Source of the DNA: Enterocloster alcoholdehydrogenati
GTDB taxonomy: Bacteria > Bacillota > Clostridia > Lachnospirales > Lachnospiraceae
Length of the DNA stretch: 64,000 nt
NCBI RefSeq assembly: GCF_013282095.1
Contig: NZ_BLTJ01000011.1
Location: 83,094-147,093 of the forward strand
Direction of reading: 5' to 3'
The notes under the pieces are model-generated. The model made no database searches, was not told where the DNA came from, and saw only the letters and a list, made by a program, of their open reading frames with translations. Of the stretch, positions 1 to 8,634 are shown piece by piece (the stretch's first letter is position 1; each line of letters starts with the position of its first letter). Both the position numbers and the translations under genes were made by a program.

Positions 1-53
1 AGAATCCACAGTCCAGCTCTCGGGTCAAAGATCGATTTCTTCCCGTTCCCCAT
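1..53 (-). CDS. EcfT transmembrane component, N-terminal fragment
   Basis: Only the first 17 codons lie in the window; the gene runs off the left edge. The start ATG (51-53) is one base after the stop of the MptD-type gene. The visible peptide contains IFDPRAGLWIL, which matches the LDPRxKILLL opening of the two complete EcfT proteins in this window (11909-12634 and 27168-27941). EcfT is the integral membrane protein that couples ATPases to the substrate-binding S component. The identification rests on that short motif and on gene order, which repeats mptD-ecfT in both other modules. Confidence 0.7.
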   Translation of the reverse strand, partial: MGNGKKSIFDPRAGLWI

Positions 54-54
54 C

Positions 55-660
55 TTACACCAGGCCAGCCTTTTCAAAGTGCTTGCGGAACATGGCGCGG
101 GCAAGGATGCCGCCGATGACCGCTCCAACAACAGGAGCCAGGAACAGAACGATCAGCATCCCATTGGAGGAAAGGGCCGCCAGAGTGTTCACATAGTCCG
201 CTGGCATCCCTTGTTCTGTGATCTGCCGCAGGAAGTCCTCCCGCATCAGCCAGATCGGGAGCGGAGAGCCCACCATGCCCACAGAGAACAGCACAAAGGA
301 TACCAGGTTGCCGGCCATGCTCCGGTAGTGGGTGATGACACGGGTAATTTCAGCCAAGCCGCAGGCCAGAACGAAGGATACCAGGATCACAACGGTGAAT
401 TGCCCGGTGACATAGTAAATGAGGCCCGTGATGAGTCCCATCAGCAGGACGGAGCCCACCTTCTGCACCTTGGCGCACATCATGAGATATGGAATGCCGG
501 TAAACAGAGCGATAAAGCCCGGCATCAAGATCCAAAGCAGCGGGTGCAGCCCGCCCAGAAGCATAAAGGCAAAGTTGATGACAAAGTAAATGGCGGAGAA
601 AATCCCCACGGTAATGACATCTTTGCCGCTCATCCCGCGGCCCTTGACTGGTTCAGACAT
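55..660 (-). CDS. MptD-family ECF transporter S component (module C)
   Basis: A 201-residue, strongly hydrophobic protein of about six membrane segments, in the MptD / Trep_Strep family of putative ECF substrate-binding components. It shares the layout of the two paralogues here: a short polar N-terminus, KDVITVGIFSAIYF near residue 15, an AKVQK loop near residue 65, a HYRSMAGN loop near 115, and a C-terminal FRKHFEKAGLV tail resembling KKQFEKAGI and KKHFIKAGL. The start at 660 is chosen because AAGGAGAG lies 7 bases upstream; longer readings lack this site. The substrate of the family is not known; metal-chelate uptake is suggested only by context. Confidence 0.8.
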   Translation of the reverse strand: MSEPVKGRGMSGKDVITVGIFSAIYFVINFAFMLLGGLHPLLWILMPGFIALFTGIPYLMMCAKVQKVGSVLLMGLITGLIYYVTGQFTVVILVSFVLACGLAEITRVITHYRSMAGNLVSFVLFSVGMVGSPLPIWLMREDFLRQITEQGMPADYVNTLAALSSNGMLIVLFLAPVVGAVIGGILARAMFRKHFEKAGLV

Positions 661-677
661 AATGTTCTCTCCTTTTT

Positions 678-694
678 GGTTAGATTGCACTAAC
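678..694. promoter_or_regulatory. Shared palindrome GTTAG-N6-CTAAC (site 1)
   Basis: GGTTAG-ATTGCA-CTAAC lies just upstream of the ribosome-binding site of the MptD-type gene that starts at 660. Its half-sites and 6-base gap match the sites at 4783, 13300, 18041 and 28696. Likely a repressor operator; the binding protein is not proven. Confidence 0.6.
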
Positions 695-831
695 TTTCTT
701 CGTGAAAAATAGGACGCCATGCGTCCATCTCACACGATGTATTTTACCGAGGGCCTCCCTGCCTGTCTATTCCGTTTAGACGACTTTATTCCGTTTGGTT
801 GGAATTATTGATGTTTTCCTATCCGCACAAA

Positions 832-864
832 TCGAAAACGGCCCTTGCTATAATACAAAGGCCG
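832..864 (-). terminator. Intrinsic terminator after the wHTH gene
   Basis: Read leftward, CGGCC and GGCCG (839-843 and 860-864) form a hairpin followed by TTTTCGATTT, 18 bases past the stop of the gene ending at 882. It separates the AraC-ABC-ABC-wHTH unit from the mptD unit, which then has its own operator. Confidence 0.55.
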
Positions 865-881
865 CTTTCTTGCTTGTTCCC

Positions 882-1178
882 TTACTTTTCAAAGCGATAA
901 CCATATCCATATACCGTTTGAATCGCATTGATATTTAATTTCTTCCGTATCTTGTAGATCCGGCTGGTGACGCTTTCGAGGCCGGAAGCAAAGTCATCGG
1001 GCATCGCATATCGGTAAAGCTGCTCCCGGGTAAAGGTCCAGCCAGGGTGTAAGGCCAGATAATATAGGATATTGAATTCCATCGTGGTCAACTCCACCGC
1101 TCGCCCGCTCACAAAGGCCCTACGCTGGTTTGGGTCAATACACAGATTATCATATTGTAGAACAGCCAGTCCAGTCAA
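882..1178 (-). CDS. Orphan OmpR/PhoB-type winged-helix protein (module C)
   Basis: A DNA-binding domain of the response-regulator C-terminal type with no receiver domain. VELTTMEFNILYYLALHPGW, then SVTSRIYKIRKKL and the closing TVYGYGYRF are typical of the fold. It follows the ABC pair, as similar proteins do at 6103, 21330 and 34552. I prefer the TTG at 1178, after the ABC stop at 1195 and with a GGGGGA site, giving 98 residues. An ATG at 1253 would give 123 residues but overlaps the ABC gene by 59 bases and has no clear site. Compared with the 132-residue paralogues, the N-terminal segment is missing or unrelated. Its role is presumably regulation of the neighbouring transporter. Confidence 0.7.
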   Translation of the reverse strand: MTGLAVLQYDNLCIDPNQRRAFVSGRAVELTTMEFNILYYLALHPGWTFTREQLYRYAMPDDFASGLESVTSRIYKIRKKLNINAIQTVYGYGYRFEK

Positions 1179-1194
1179 CGCTTTTCCCCCAAAG

Positions 1195-2931
1195 TTATAC
1201 CGCCCAACCAAGGCTTTCCTGCTGAATATGGAACAACTTATAATACAGCCCATTCTTCTTCATCAACTCATCGTGCGTTCCATGTTCTACCAGTCGTCCA
1301 TTGTCAAGAACAATGATCTGATCCGCATCCACAACTGTACGGAGACGGTGGGCGATCATAATAACCGTCTTGCCTTCTACCAGTTTGGCAATCGCTTTTT
1401 GAACCAGGACTTCATTCTCTGGGTCAAGGGATGCTGTGGCCTCGTCAAGCAGAATGATGGGCGCATTTTTTAGTAATGCGCGGGCGATGGAAATACGCTG
1501 GCGCTCACCGCCGGAAAGGGTGCTGCCGTTTTCACCGAGAACCGTCTGATACCCATCCGGCATCTCCCGGACAAATTCATCACAATAGGCGGCTTTGGCA
1601 GCAGCAATTACCTGATCGTCTGTTGCGTTTGGATTGCCAAGACGGATATTATTCATAACCGTATCATTGAACAAGGTCACATCCTGGAACACGAAAGACA
1701 TATAAGACATGAGGCTTTCCGGCTCCATACTCTTGATGTCTTTGCCGCCCACGGTGATCTTGCCCTGTTGAACATCCCAAAACCGGGCAATCAGTTTGGA
1801 AATCGTGCTTTTACCGGAACCGGACGGGCCAACGAGGGCGGTCACGCTCCCTTGGGGAATTTTGCAGGAAACATCTTTGATGACATCTTCCTGATTGTAG
1901 CCAAAAGTCACATGGGAAAGCTCAATATCGCAGTTCGGAACCATTTTCCCGTCACCGTCCATCACAGGAGTGGTGAGCAAGGTACGCATACGACTTGTAA
2001 CTACATTCAAATTCAGTAGCGAGGACAAATTCGCCAGGATTGCCAAAATAGGGCCATAAATCCGCGTGACCATCAGCAGAAACATGAGCAAAGGCAGCAG
2101 TTCAATTTGTCCACTGGTCAGGAGAATAGCACCGACAAAGATTGTAATGCCAATACCTGCCTGCAAAATCATGCTGGCGCTGGACATAAACACGCCGACA
2201 GCCATTTCCACTTTGATGGCAATCTTTTTCATAGCAAGCAGAGCTTTATCCAACGCACTGAAATGAGAGCCGGACAGCCCGCAGGACTTGATGATCTTCA
2301 TACCTTCCAGGTATTCCTGTACCTGGTCAGAGGCAGCCAGTTTTGCATTAACCTGCTTTTCAAACAGCTTCTTTTGATGGTTCCGGCTGAGCCAGATAAT
2401 GAGGAAGGCAATCGGAACCGTGATGAATACGCACAGAGCAAGACGCCAGTCAAAGAAGGCCAGCAGGATACAGGTCAGGGTCACCGTGATGCCGTTTGCA
2501 ATCAGTGGAGGGATCGTGCTGCTGAGCAGGGACTCCATGCTGCTGCAATCCGCCATCATATTCGTGGTCAGTTCAGAAAGATCCTTGGTGTTAAAGAAAT
2601 TCATAGGGAGTTTCCGAAGGTGCTCCGCAATCCGCAGCCGGGTCGTGTTCGACTCTTTATATGAGGCAATATAGGTTTTACGGTAATCGTTTTTGGCGGC
2701 CAGAAATACCAGGATGGCTGAAACAATACCTGCGCCCCACAGCATCCAGATATGGTTCCACTGGATGGAGTCACCGCTGACAAAGGGCGTCAAAATTTCA
2801 CTGAAGACCATAACAGTTACACAGAACGGCAGAAGCATAGCCAGGTTCGTCAATGTGCAGGCGAAGATTGCTTTTTTCAGATCTGCGTAACCCTTGTCTG
2901 ACAAAAAGAGAGCTTTTTGTAATCTGCTCAT
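1195..2931 (-). CDS. ABC transporter permease-ATPase, second subunit (module C)
   Basis: A 578-residue half-transporter: six membrane segments in the first 310 residues, then a nucleotide-binding domain with GPSGSGKST (Walker A), LSGGERQR (signature), IILLDEATASLD (Walker B) and AHRL (switch His). It overlaps the preceding ABC gene by ATGA, so the two are translationally coupled and probably form a heterodimer. The fold is that of exporters, but YbtPQ and IrtAB pairs of this family import metal-siderophores. A longer reading to 2988 lies wholly inside the neighbour and has no ribosome-binding site. Confidence 0.88.
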   Translation of the reverse strand: MSRLQKALFLSDKGYADLKKAIFACTLTNLAMLLPFCVTVMVFSEILTPFVSGDSIQWNHIWMLWGAGIVSAILVFLAAKNDYRKTYIASYKESNTTRLRIAEHLRKLPMNFFNTKDLSELTTNMMADCSSMESLLSSTIPPLIANGITVTLTCILLAFFDWRLALCVFITVPIAFLIIWLSRNHQKKLFEKQVNAKLAASDQVQEYLEGMKIIKSCGLSGSHFSALDKALLAMKKIAIKVEMAVGVFMSSASMILQAGIGITIFVGAILLTSGQIELLPLLMFLLMVTRIYGPILAILANLSSLLNLNVVTSRMRTLLTTPVMDGDGKMVPNCDIELSHVTFGYNQEDVIKDVSCKIPQGSVTALVGPSGSGKSTISKLIARFWDVQQGKITVGGKDIKSMEPESLMSYMSFVFQDVTLFNDTVMNNIRLGNPNATDDQVIAAAKAAYCDEFVREMPDGYQTVLGENGSTLSGGERQRISIARALLKNAPIILLDEATASLDPENEVLVQKAIAKLVEGKTVIMIAHRLRTVVDADQIIVLDNGRLVEHGTHDELMKKNGLYYKLFHIQQESLGWAV

Positions 2932-4748
2932 AGTTGCACCGCCTTTCCGCTGATTTTCCAGCCAATCGCTTCTGTATAGTGGTTCCACATTTGTGCATAG
3001 CGTCCGCTTGCGGCCACCAGCTCGTCATGTTTTCCTTCTTCGACCAAGTGCCCTTTCTCCATGACGATGATCTTATCTGCATTGCGGATCGTGGAGAGGC
3101 GGTGTGCGATGATGATAACTGTCTTACCCTGCATCAGCTTTTCAAAGGCTTTCTGGATCAGGTATTCATTCTCCGGGTCACTGAACGCCGTTGCCTCATC
3201 CAGCACGATGATAGGCGAGTTCTTGATAATAGCCCGCGCAATAGCAATCCGCTGGCGCTCACCGCCAGAGAGATGGATGCCTTTGGAGCCGACCACCGTG
3301 TGATACCCGTTGGGCAGTTTGGAGATGAACTCGTGGCACTGCGCTGCTTTCGCCGCCGCAATCACTTGTTCCTCGCTGGCCGAAGGATTGCCCATACGGA
3401 TATTATCCAAGATGCTCTGCTTGAACAGGAAAATATCCTGGAACACAAAGCTGACATGGTGCATCAGGTCATCCTCCGCCATATCGCGCACATCTATACC
3501 GCCGATGGTAATGCTGCCGGAGGACACATCCCAAAAGCGGGAAATCAGATTGGCAATCGTACTTTTGCCGCCGCCGGAAGGTCCGACAATGGCTGTGATC
3601 TGTCCCTGCTTTGCCGAGAAAGATACATTTTCCAGAGCTTTCTCAGAATTATCTCCCGTGTAGGAAAAGCTGACATTATTGAAAACAACATCGTCCCCAG
3701 CAGGTTTCTTAGGATGAGCCGTTTCCGGCATTTCTGGAATGTTCAATATCTCGTCCATCCTGGCCACATTCCCGTTGATCTGCATGAACGACTCTGAAAT
3801 ATACATGATTTTGTTCAGCACGCCGGAAATTGCTGGTACAAAGAGCAGATAAAAGATAAAGGTCATCGCAAATCCGGCAAAATCATCCGTTCTGGACCCA
3901 ATCAGGATGCCCACAGGAACAAGAATCAGGTAAACATTATTGATGATTGTGGTAAAGGCAGGCATACAATTCTGCCAGCCCAGAGAGAACTTGAGGACCC
4001 ATTCCGTATAGCCGGTGATTGCCTCTTTGAGTTTTTTGAACGAAGATGCTGTTTGATTGAACGCCTTTACTACCGACATTCCCCGGACATACTCCACAGA
4101 GGCATTATTCATTTCTTCCAAAGCCTTTTGGTACTTGCCCATGTTCTCCTTCATTTCACCGCTGCCAAAGCCAATAAACTCTGCGACAAATGCAAGAATG
4201 ATGCCGACCAGGGAAGCAAGGCCAAACCTCCAGTCAACAGCCAACAGGATGATGACCATGACGATAGGGGCGGTAATAGAGGCAACAAAATCAGGAAACT
4301 GGTGAGCAATAAAGCCCTCCACACTTTCAATGTTTTCATCCATGATTTTCCGCAGACGGCCGCTGCCAATCGTTAAGTGATACCCCAGTGGGATTTTGGT
4401 AATATGGTCTGCAAAGAGAACTTTCAACTCGTACAGCGTTCCAAATGCCGCCATGTGTGAGCTGAAAATAGCCAGAAAATACAGTAGGATATTTGCCACG
4501 ATCCCGGCGAGCGCCAGCCAGCCATAATTCATGACCATCCCCATATCCAACTGGTCAAGGTTCGGGAAAACACCGATAATTGAGCGGATCATAAAATAGA
4601 CCGCTATGTACGGGATAAACGAAGCAATGGCTGCCAATGACGAAAGAACCGCGGCTAAGAACACAAGGCCCTTTCTGTCAGAAGCCAATTCCATGCATCG
4701 TGCCAAACCCGTCTTTGGTTTTGCCTGTTTCGACTTTGCGTTTGACAT
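2928..4748 (-). CDS. ABC transporter permease-ATPase, first subunit (module C)
   Basis: A 606-residue half-transporter. Membrane segments span roughly residues 25-310. The ATPase domain has Walker A GPSGGGKST at 389-397, signature LSGGERQR at 493-500, Walker B IIVLDEATA near 513-521, and AHRLST. Both catalytic glutamates of the pair are present. The start at 4748 has AAGGAGGG about 9 bases upstream. It is the first gene of a unit with the next ABC gene and the wHTH gene, and lies downstream of a GTTAG-N6-CTAAC site and an AraC gene. The YbtPQ/IrtAB-like arrangement suggests metallophore import; substrate unknown. Confidence 0.88.
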   Translation of the reverse strand: MSNAKSKQAKPKTGLARCMELASDRKGLVFLAAVLSSLAAIASFIPYIAVYFMIRSIIGVFPNLDQLDMGMVMNYGWLALAGIVANILLYFLAIFSSHMAAFGTLYELKVLFADHITKIPLGYHLTIGSGRLRKIMDENIESVEGFIAHQFPDFVASITAPIVMVIILLAVDWRFGLASLVGIILAFVAEFIGFGSGEMKENMGKYQKALEEMNNASVEYVRGMSVVKAFNQTASSFKKLKEAITGYTEWVLKFSLGWQNCMPAFTTIINNVYLILVPVGILIGSRTDDFAGFAMTFIFYLLFVPAISGVLNKIMYISESFMQINGNVARMDEILNIPEMPETAHPKKPAGDDVVFNNVSFSYTGDNSEKALENVSFSAKQGQITAIVGPSGGGKSTIANLISRFWDVSSGSITIGGIDVRDMAEDDLMHHVSFVFQDIFLFKQSILDNIRMGNPSASEEQVIAAAKAAQCHEFISKLPNGYHTVVGSKGIHLSGGERQRIAIARAIIKNSPIIVLDEATAFSDPENEYLIQKAFEKLMQGKTVIIIAHRLSTIRNADKIIVMEKGHLVEEGKHDELVAASGRYAQMWNHYTEAIGWKISGKAVQL

Positions 4749-4772
4749 AGCATGAACCCTCCTTAAAAGAGA

Positions 4773-4808
4773 AAATGTCGCAGTTAGTTCTTGCTAACCG
4801 CGACATTT
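4773..4808. promoter_or_regulatory. Shared palindrome within a longer inverted repeat (site 2)
   Basis: GTTAG-TTCTTG-CTAAC (4783-4798) is flanked by AAATGTCG (4773-4780) and its exact complement CGACATTT (4801-4808). The structure starts 25 bases before the first ABC start at 4748. The outer arms could fold as an RNA hairpin in the leader as well as mark a DNA operator. Between this repeat and the AraC stop at 4935 I see only a small GTAGAG/CTCTAC hairpin (4890-4908). Confidence 0.6.
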
Positions 4809-4934
4809 ATTCTATCAACTTTTGAAATTGGCTGCTACTCCATATCTATGCGTCACGGGCAAAAATAGCCCAAAGATACCAATGAATTAGTAGAGACTAC
4901 ACCTCTACCGCTGTTAAACGCCGCCTGTACATGA

Positions 4935-5885
4935 CTATCGATTTTTTCGGTAGTCTTTTGGCAGCATTCCATATACAGATTGAAATGCTTTAGCAAATTT
5001 ACTTGCGTTGCTATATCCAAGCTCCAAGGCAATATCACCGATTTTCATCTTGTTTTCCGAAAGCCACTGGGCAGCTAAATTCATTTTGTATTTTTTGAGG
5101 TAGGCATACGGAGTGTCCCCATATATGTGGGAAAATACCAGATGGAACACCGACAGATTCAAGTGCGCCTCTTTTGCCAACTGTTCCAAGGGAACTTTTT
5201 CATCCAGATGGGAAATAAGATACTCCCGAATAGCTTTTGTTGCTTGAATCTGTTTCTTATCAAAATACTTTGAGTCGCACCCGCTAATCTGTGTCAACTG
5301 ATCCATGTGGTATAATAGCTCTATGGCCTTAATTTTGAAATAGCCGACAGGCTCCGTTTGAATGGCTGTGTATAATTCGGAAAACAAGTGTCGTAATTGC
5401 GGTGGAGTATCACTGACATACCATTGTGTTTCAAGACCAAGTGTTGTCCCTATTTTATCAAGGTCAATGGGAATTGTCCGCATCATCCGGCGTATTTCGT
5501 CCGAAAGCGCCTGACGATCTATGACAAGGCTAACGCCGTAATACTTCCCCAAGGGAAAAGAGAACGAAGTCGGCAAATGCGCTGTGGTTGCAACGCTGAA
5601 ATAGCCCGTTGGCAAATATGCCACAGTATGATTGGCAAATTCACATTCATAGCGTCCGGTTTGACAGTGAGTAATCTGGAGGATATCTGGATTGAACTTC
5701 TGGGTCCTCATAGATTCATCCGTTTCAAAATCGAGGAAGCAAAGTTGTATGCCCTCAAACAAGCTATAATTTTTTACGATACCACGCCCATTACATCCAT
5801 AATCCACAACCAGCTGTCTTTCGCTTCTCGATAGTACTTTTGCCTGTACACCATACCATTCCGGATTGAAGTTGACCTTCTCCAT
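4935..5885 (-). CDS. AraC-family transcriptional regulator (module C)
   Basis: A 316-residue regulator. The first 190 residues form an unassigned ligand-sensing region. The last 100 hold the double helix-turn-helix: VPLEQLAKEAHLNLSVFHLVF, then KIGDIALELGYSNASKFAKA and the family ending GMLPKDYRK. YbtA-type AraC proteins activate siderophore-uptake ABC pairs in other bacteria, which fits its place directly upstream of the ABC pair. The ATG at 5885 is preferred: GGAG lies 9 bases upstream, whereas 5891 and 5894 are too close to it. Confidence 0.85.
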   Translation of the reverse strand: MEKVNFNPEWYGVQAKVLSRSERQLVVDYGCNGRGIVKNYSLFEGIQLCFLDFETDESMRTQKFNPDILQITHCQTGRYECEFANHTVAYLPTGYFSVATTAHLPTSFSFPLGKYYGVSLVIDRQALSDEIRRMMRTIPIDLDKIGTTLGLETQWYVSDTPPQLRHLFSELYTAIQTEPVGYFKIKAIELLYHMDQLTQISGCDSKYFDKKQIQATKAIREYLISHLDEKVPLEQLAKEAHLNLSVFHLVFSHIYGDTPYAYLKKYKMNLAAQWLSENKMKIGDIALELGYSNASKFAKAFQSVYGMLPKDYRKNR

Positions 5886-5902
5886 TGTCATCACTCCATC
5901 AA

Positions 5903-5918
5903 GTTAGTCTTAACTTAC
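5903..5918. promoter_or_regulatory. Degenerate shared palindrome upstream of AraC (site 3)
   Basis: GTTAG-TCTTAA-CTTAC lies 17 bases upstream of the AraC start. One half-site is intact and the other has a T for A change. Read leftward it includes CTAACTTGA, which also occurs upstream of the AraC gene at 29769. Confidence 0.45.
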
Positions 5919-5986
5919 CTCTCTATGGTAACATAAACTACTGTATTCTTCAATAAAACTCGCCAATCTCTATTTATGATATAGCA

Positions 5987-6020
5987 AAATCTGCGGTATG
6001 CACCAACATACCGCAGATTT
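5987..6020 (-). terminator. Terminator of the module A operon
   Basis: A perfect 14-base stem, AAATCTGCGGTATG with CATACCGCAGATTT around a 6-base loop, lies 83 bases past the stop of the last module A gene (6103). The T-tract is short. The remaining 5919-6102 shows nothing else. Confidence 0.6.
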
Positions 6021-6102
6021 ATAACACTTTTATTCCTTACTCTGCATAGTTCCAATAAATGAATGGTTTCGTACTATCTACCAACATTCTTTTCTATAAT
6101 CC

Positions 6103-6501
6103 TCATGGCGGCAAGAATTTATAGCCCTTCCCATACACGGTCTGGATAAGGTCAGCGTTCAGTTTATGACGCAGCTTGTAAATGATGCTGGAGATTCCCG
6201 TCCAACTGCTGTCAAACGAATCAGGGGCAACAAACTCATAGATCTCCCTTTGTGAAAATACCCGTCCGGGCCGCCGGACAAGCAAATGAAATACATCGAA
6301 CTCCATAGGGGTCAGCTCTATGAATTTGCCCTGCCAAAACACTTGACGGCACGCAGCGTCGATACATAAAGCCTTGTAGCGCAGAGGGGCAGAGGAAAGA
6401 TCCGTACACATGACCAGTTCTGTTGACTCTATGAAGGCCATGATTTTCTCAACGGTTTCAAGGTCATCTTCTTCGACCGATAATATGAACAGTTTTCCCA
6501 C
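6103..6501 (-). CDS. Orphan OmpR/PhoB-type winged-helix protein (module A)
   Basis: 132 residues. Residues 1-50 are not a receiver domain: no phospho-acceptor layout is visible. Residues 55-132 are a winged-helix DNA-binding domain (LTPMEFDVFHLLVRRPGRVF, SIIYKLRHKL, TVYGKGYKF). The GTG start at 6501 aligns with the GTG start of the copy at 21728, which differs at only four internal residues. It is the last gene of module A, 38 bases after the DtxR-like gene. It probably regulates the operon or another locus; no sensor kinase is adjacent. Confidence 0.82.
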   Translation of the reverse strand: MGKLFILSVEEDDLETVEKIMAFIESTELVMCTDLSSAPLRYKALCIDAACRQVFWQGKFIELTPMEFDVFHLLVRRPGRVFSQREIYEFVAPDSFDSSWTGISSIIYKLRHKLNADLIQTVYGKGYKFLPP

Positions 6502-6539
6502 TATATCACCCCCAATAACCTCGACTGACAGGCCACTTT

Positions 6540-6908
6540 TTATTTGTCCTTTAGCCCTGATTTAATTTTTTGAAAACTGTCATCGCTGATTGCGTGCTCC
6601 ATGCGGCAGGCATCCTGCTCGGCAGTCTTTGGCTCTACACCTGCATCCACCAGCAGACGGGTGAAAAAGCAGTGCTTCTCATAAGTTTTTTCGGCAACCT
6701 CTCTGCCCACATCGGTCAGGTGCAGGAAAGAGTCTTCGTCCATGGTGAGAAAACCGCCCTCTTTCAAGGTAGCTACCGCATGACACACGCTGGGTTTCGA
6801 TACATCAAGGTGCCTGGACACATCCACGGAGCGTACCATGCCCTTTTCCTTTTGGAGCACCAGCACGGCCTCCAGATAATCCTCGCCCGACGCATGGAGT
6901 TTTTTCAT
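6540..6908 (-). CDS. Truncated DtxR/MntR-family metal-dependent repressor (module A)
   Basis: 122 residues, so only the winged-helix and dimerisation parts of the family are present and the C-terminal SH3-like domain is absent. Candidate metal ligands by alignment are Asp10, Glu13, His79, Cys101, Glu104 and His105. The Cys-x-x-Glu-His arrangement (C101, E104, H105) is the DtxR/IdeR form rather than the Glu form of MntR, which suggests iron sensing. DNA contacts are expected in residues 27-50 (SVDVSRHLDVSKPSVCHAV). It lies 16 bases after the ABC pair and could bind the GTTAG-N6-CTAAC sites. EqbA of the streptococcal equibactin locus is an analogous DtxR-type protein near such transporters. Confidence 0.82.
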   Translation of the reverse strand: MKKLHASGEDYLEAVLVLQKEKGMVRSVDVSRHLDVSKPSVCHAVATLKEGGFLTMDEDSFLHLTDVGREVAEKTYEKHCFFTRLLVDAGVEPKTAEQDACRMEHAISDDSFQKIKSGLKDK

Positions 6909-6924
6909 CGACGCAACCTCTCAT

Positions 6925-8634
6925 TTATACAGTGATTTTTTGTTCTGCGTTCCACATGGCCGCATATTTGCCGTTCTCGGCCAGCAGTTCCTCGTGGGTG
7001 CCGGACTCCTTGATTGTTCCGTCCGCCACTACCAGGATCTGATCCGCATTCTTGACGATGGAAAGGGTATGGGCGATCATCACCACGGTCTTTTTCTCCT
7101 TGAGCAGATTGGCGATGGCCTGCTTGACCGCCAGCTCGTTCTCAATGTCCAGGGATGCGGTAGCCTCGTCCAGCAATAGGATGGGACTGTTTTTCAGAAT
7201 GGCCCGAGCGATAGAAAGCCGCTGCCGCTCTCCTCCGGAGAGCAGATTGCCGTTCTCGCCGGTAGGGGTATCATAGCCCTTTTCCATCCTGCGGATAAAT
7301 CCGTCACAGTTGGCCTCCCGGCAGGCTGCCTCAATCTCCGCGTCTGATGCGCCGGGGCGGGCGTGACGGATGTTGTCCCGGATGGTGTCGTCAAAGAGGA
7401 ACACATCCTGATCTACCATGGAAACCTGCTCCAGCACGCGCTCCGCCGCCACATGATTGATGGGCTTCCCTCCGATGGAGATGACGCCACTGGCTGGCTC
7501 ATAATATTTTGCAATCAAATTCAGGATGGTGGATTTTCCGGAGCCGGAATCGCCCACAATGGCGGTCAGCTTCTGATCCGGCACCGTAAAGGACGCCTGC
7601 TTCAGCACCGGCTCTCCGGGAACATAGGCAAAGTCCACATGGTCAAAGATGATCTCATGGGTAGCGGGCCGCAGCGCCTCCATACTGCCGCTTTCCTCCG
7701 GCTCATCCATCACGCCCAAGATCTTCCCTTTGGAGATCATCAGGTTTTTGTAACTGGTGAGGTCCACAAAAATGGCGTTGGCAAGTTTGGAACAGAACAG
7801 CGGCAACATGCAGACCAACAGATAGGAAACCGTGTCGATGGCCCCGGCTGCCCACGGTGCGTAGGCGATTAAGATGACCAGCGGGCAGGACAGCCAGATC
7901 AGGATACCCAGCCCGGCTCCCACAGGGAGCACCTTGGCCTCATATACAAAGCTGATGCGGCAGAAGTCCCGCATGGCGCTGATGACCGTCTTGTTTTTCA
8001 AGCCGCCCACGCCATAAGCCCGGAAGGTCTGGATGCCGGATACATACTCCACGATGCTGCTGACATTCTCCGCACAGATGTCATTCTTTTCTTTGCCGTA
8101 CTTCTTCACCATACGGAAAGAAAGCCACAAACCGGGAATCAGCAGCAGATCCGCCGCCAGCAGAATCAGCCCGGCGGGGACATAGATCGTCATGACAAAC
8201 ACAATCAGCATGATGGACAAGGCAAAGTTTTTCGCCAGGTCCCCGATTTTGTGGGTCAGGATCTTTTCATAGTTATTGACATCGCTGGTGATGGTGTTGA
8301 TGTAGTCGCCGGTCTGCCCCTGGGTAAACCGGGATAGGGGGATACGCTTGAGATGATCACCCATAAACAGCCGGATATTTTGGCTGACTTCCGCGCCGCC
8401 GATCTGGGCTTTGGTGTAGCCATAGCTGTAAATCAGGATACGGAGCAGGAAGATGCCGGCAATCGCCCCGGTCAGCATCAGCACCCGGTTCAGGTCAAAC
8501 TGCCCCGCCCACAAAAACTGCATGACCGAGTAAAGCAACAGGAACAGGCTGCCGGAGAGCAGGCCCTCCAAAACAGTTCCCCCAACGCCAATGTAAAAAT
8601 TTTTGTTCTTTTTCAAGACATCGTGTTCTCTCAT
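6925..8634 (-). CDS. ABC transporter permease-ATPase, second subunit (module A)
   Basis: 569 residues. Six membrane segments lie in the N-terminal 310 residues. The ATPase domain has GDSGSGKST, LSGGERQR, ILLLDEATASLD and an H-loop AHTLS rather than the usual AHRLS. It starts with ATGA overlapping the stop of the partner gene. With the 8631-10391 product it should form a YbtPQ/IrtAB-like heterodimer in the membrane. Downstream come the DtxR-like and wHTH genes. Confidence 0.87.
   Translation of the reverse strand: MREHDVLKKNKNFYIGVGGTVLEGLLSGSLFLLLYSVMQFLWAGQFDLNRVLMLTGAIAGIFLLRILIYSYGYTKAQIGGAEVSQNIRLFMGDHLKRIPLSRFTQGQTGDYINTITSDVNNYEKILTHKIGDLAKNFALSIMLIVFVMTIYVPAGLILLAADLLLIPGLWLSFRMVKKYGKEKNDICAENVSSIVEYVSGIQTFRAYGVGGLKNKTVISAMRDFCRISFVYEAKVLPVGAGLGILIWLSCPLVILIAYAPWAAGAIDTVSYLLVCMLPLFCSKLANAIFVDLTSYKNLMISKGKILGVMDEPEESGSMEALRPATHEIIFDHVDFAYVPGEPVLKQASFTVPDQKLTAIVGDSGSGKSTILNLIAKYYEPASGVISIGGKPINHVAAERVLEQVSMVDQDVFLFDDTIRDNIRHARPGASDAEIEAACREANCDGFIRRMEKGYDTPTGENGNLLSGGERQRLSIARAILKNSPILLLDEATASLDIENELAVKQAIANLLKEKKTVVMIAHTLSIVKNADQILVVADGTIKESGTHEELLAENGKYAAMWNAEQKITV

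Noticed and set aside
4773..4808. Reading the long inverted repeat as a simple terminator
   Set aside because: It lies upstream of a gene start with only a weak T-stretch, and its inner part matches the operator found at six other promoters.
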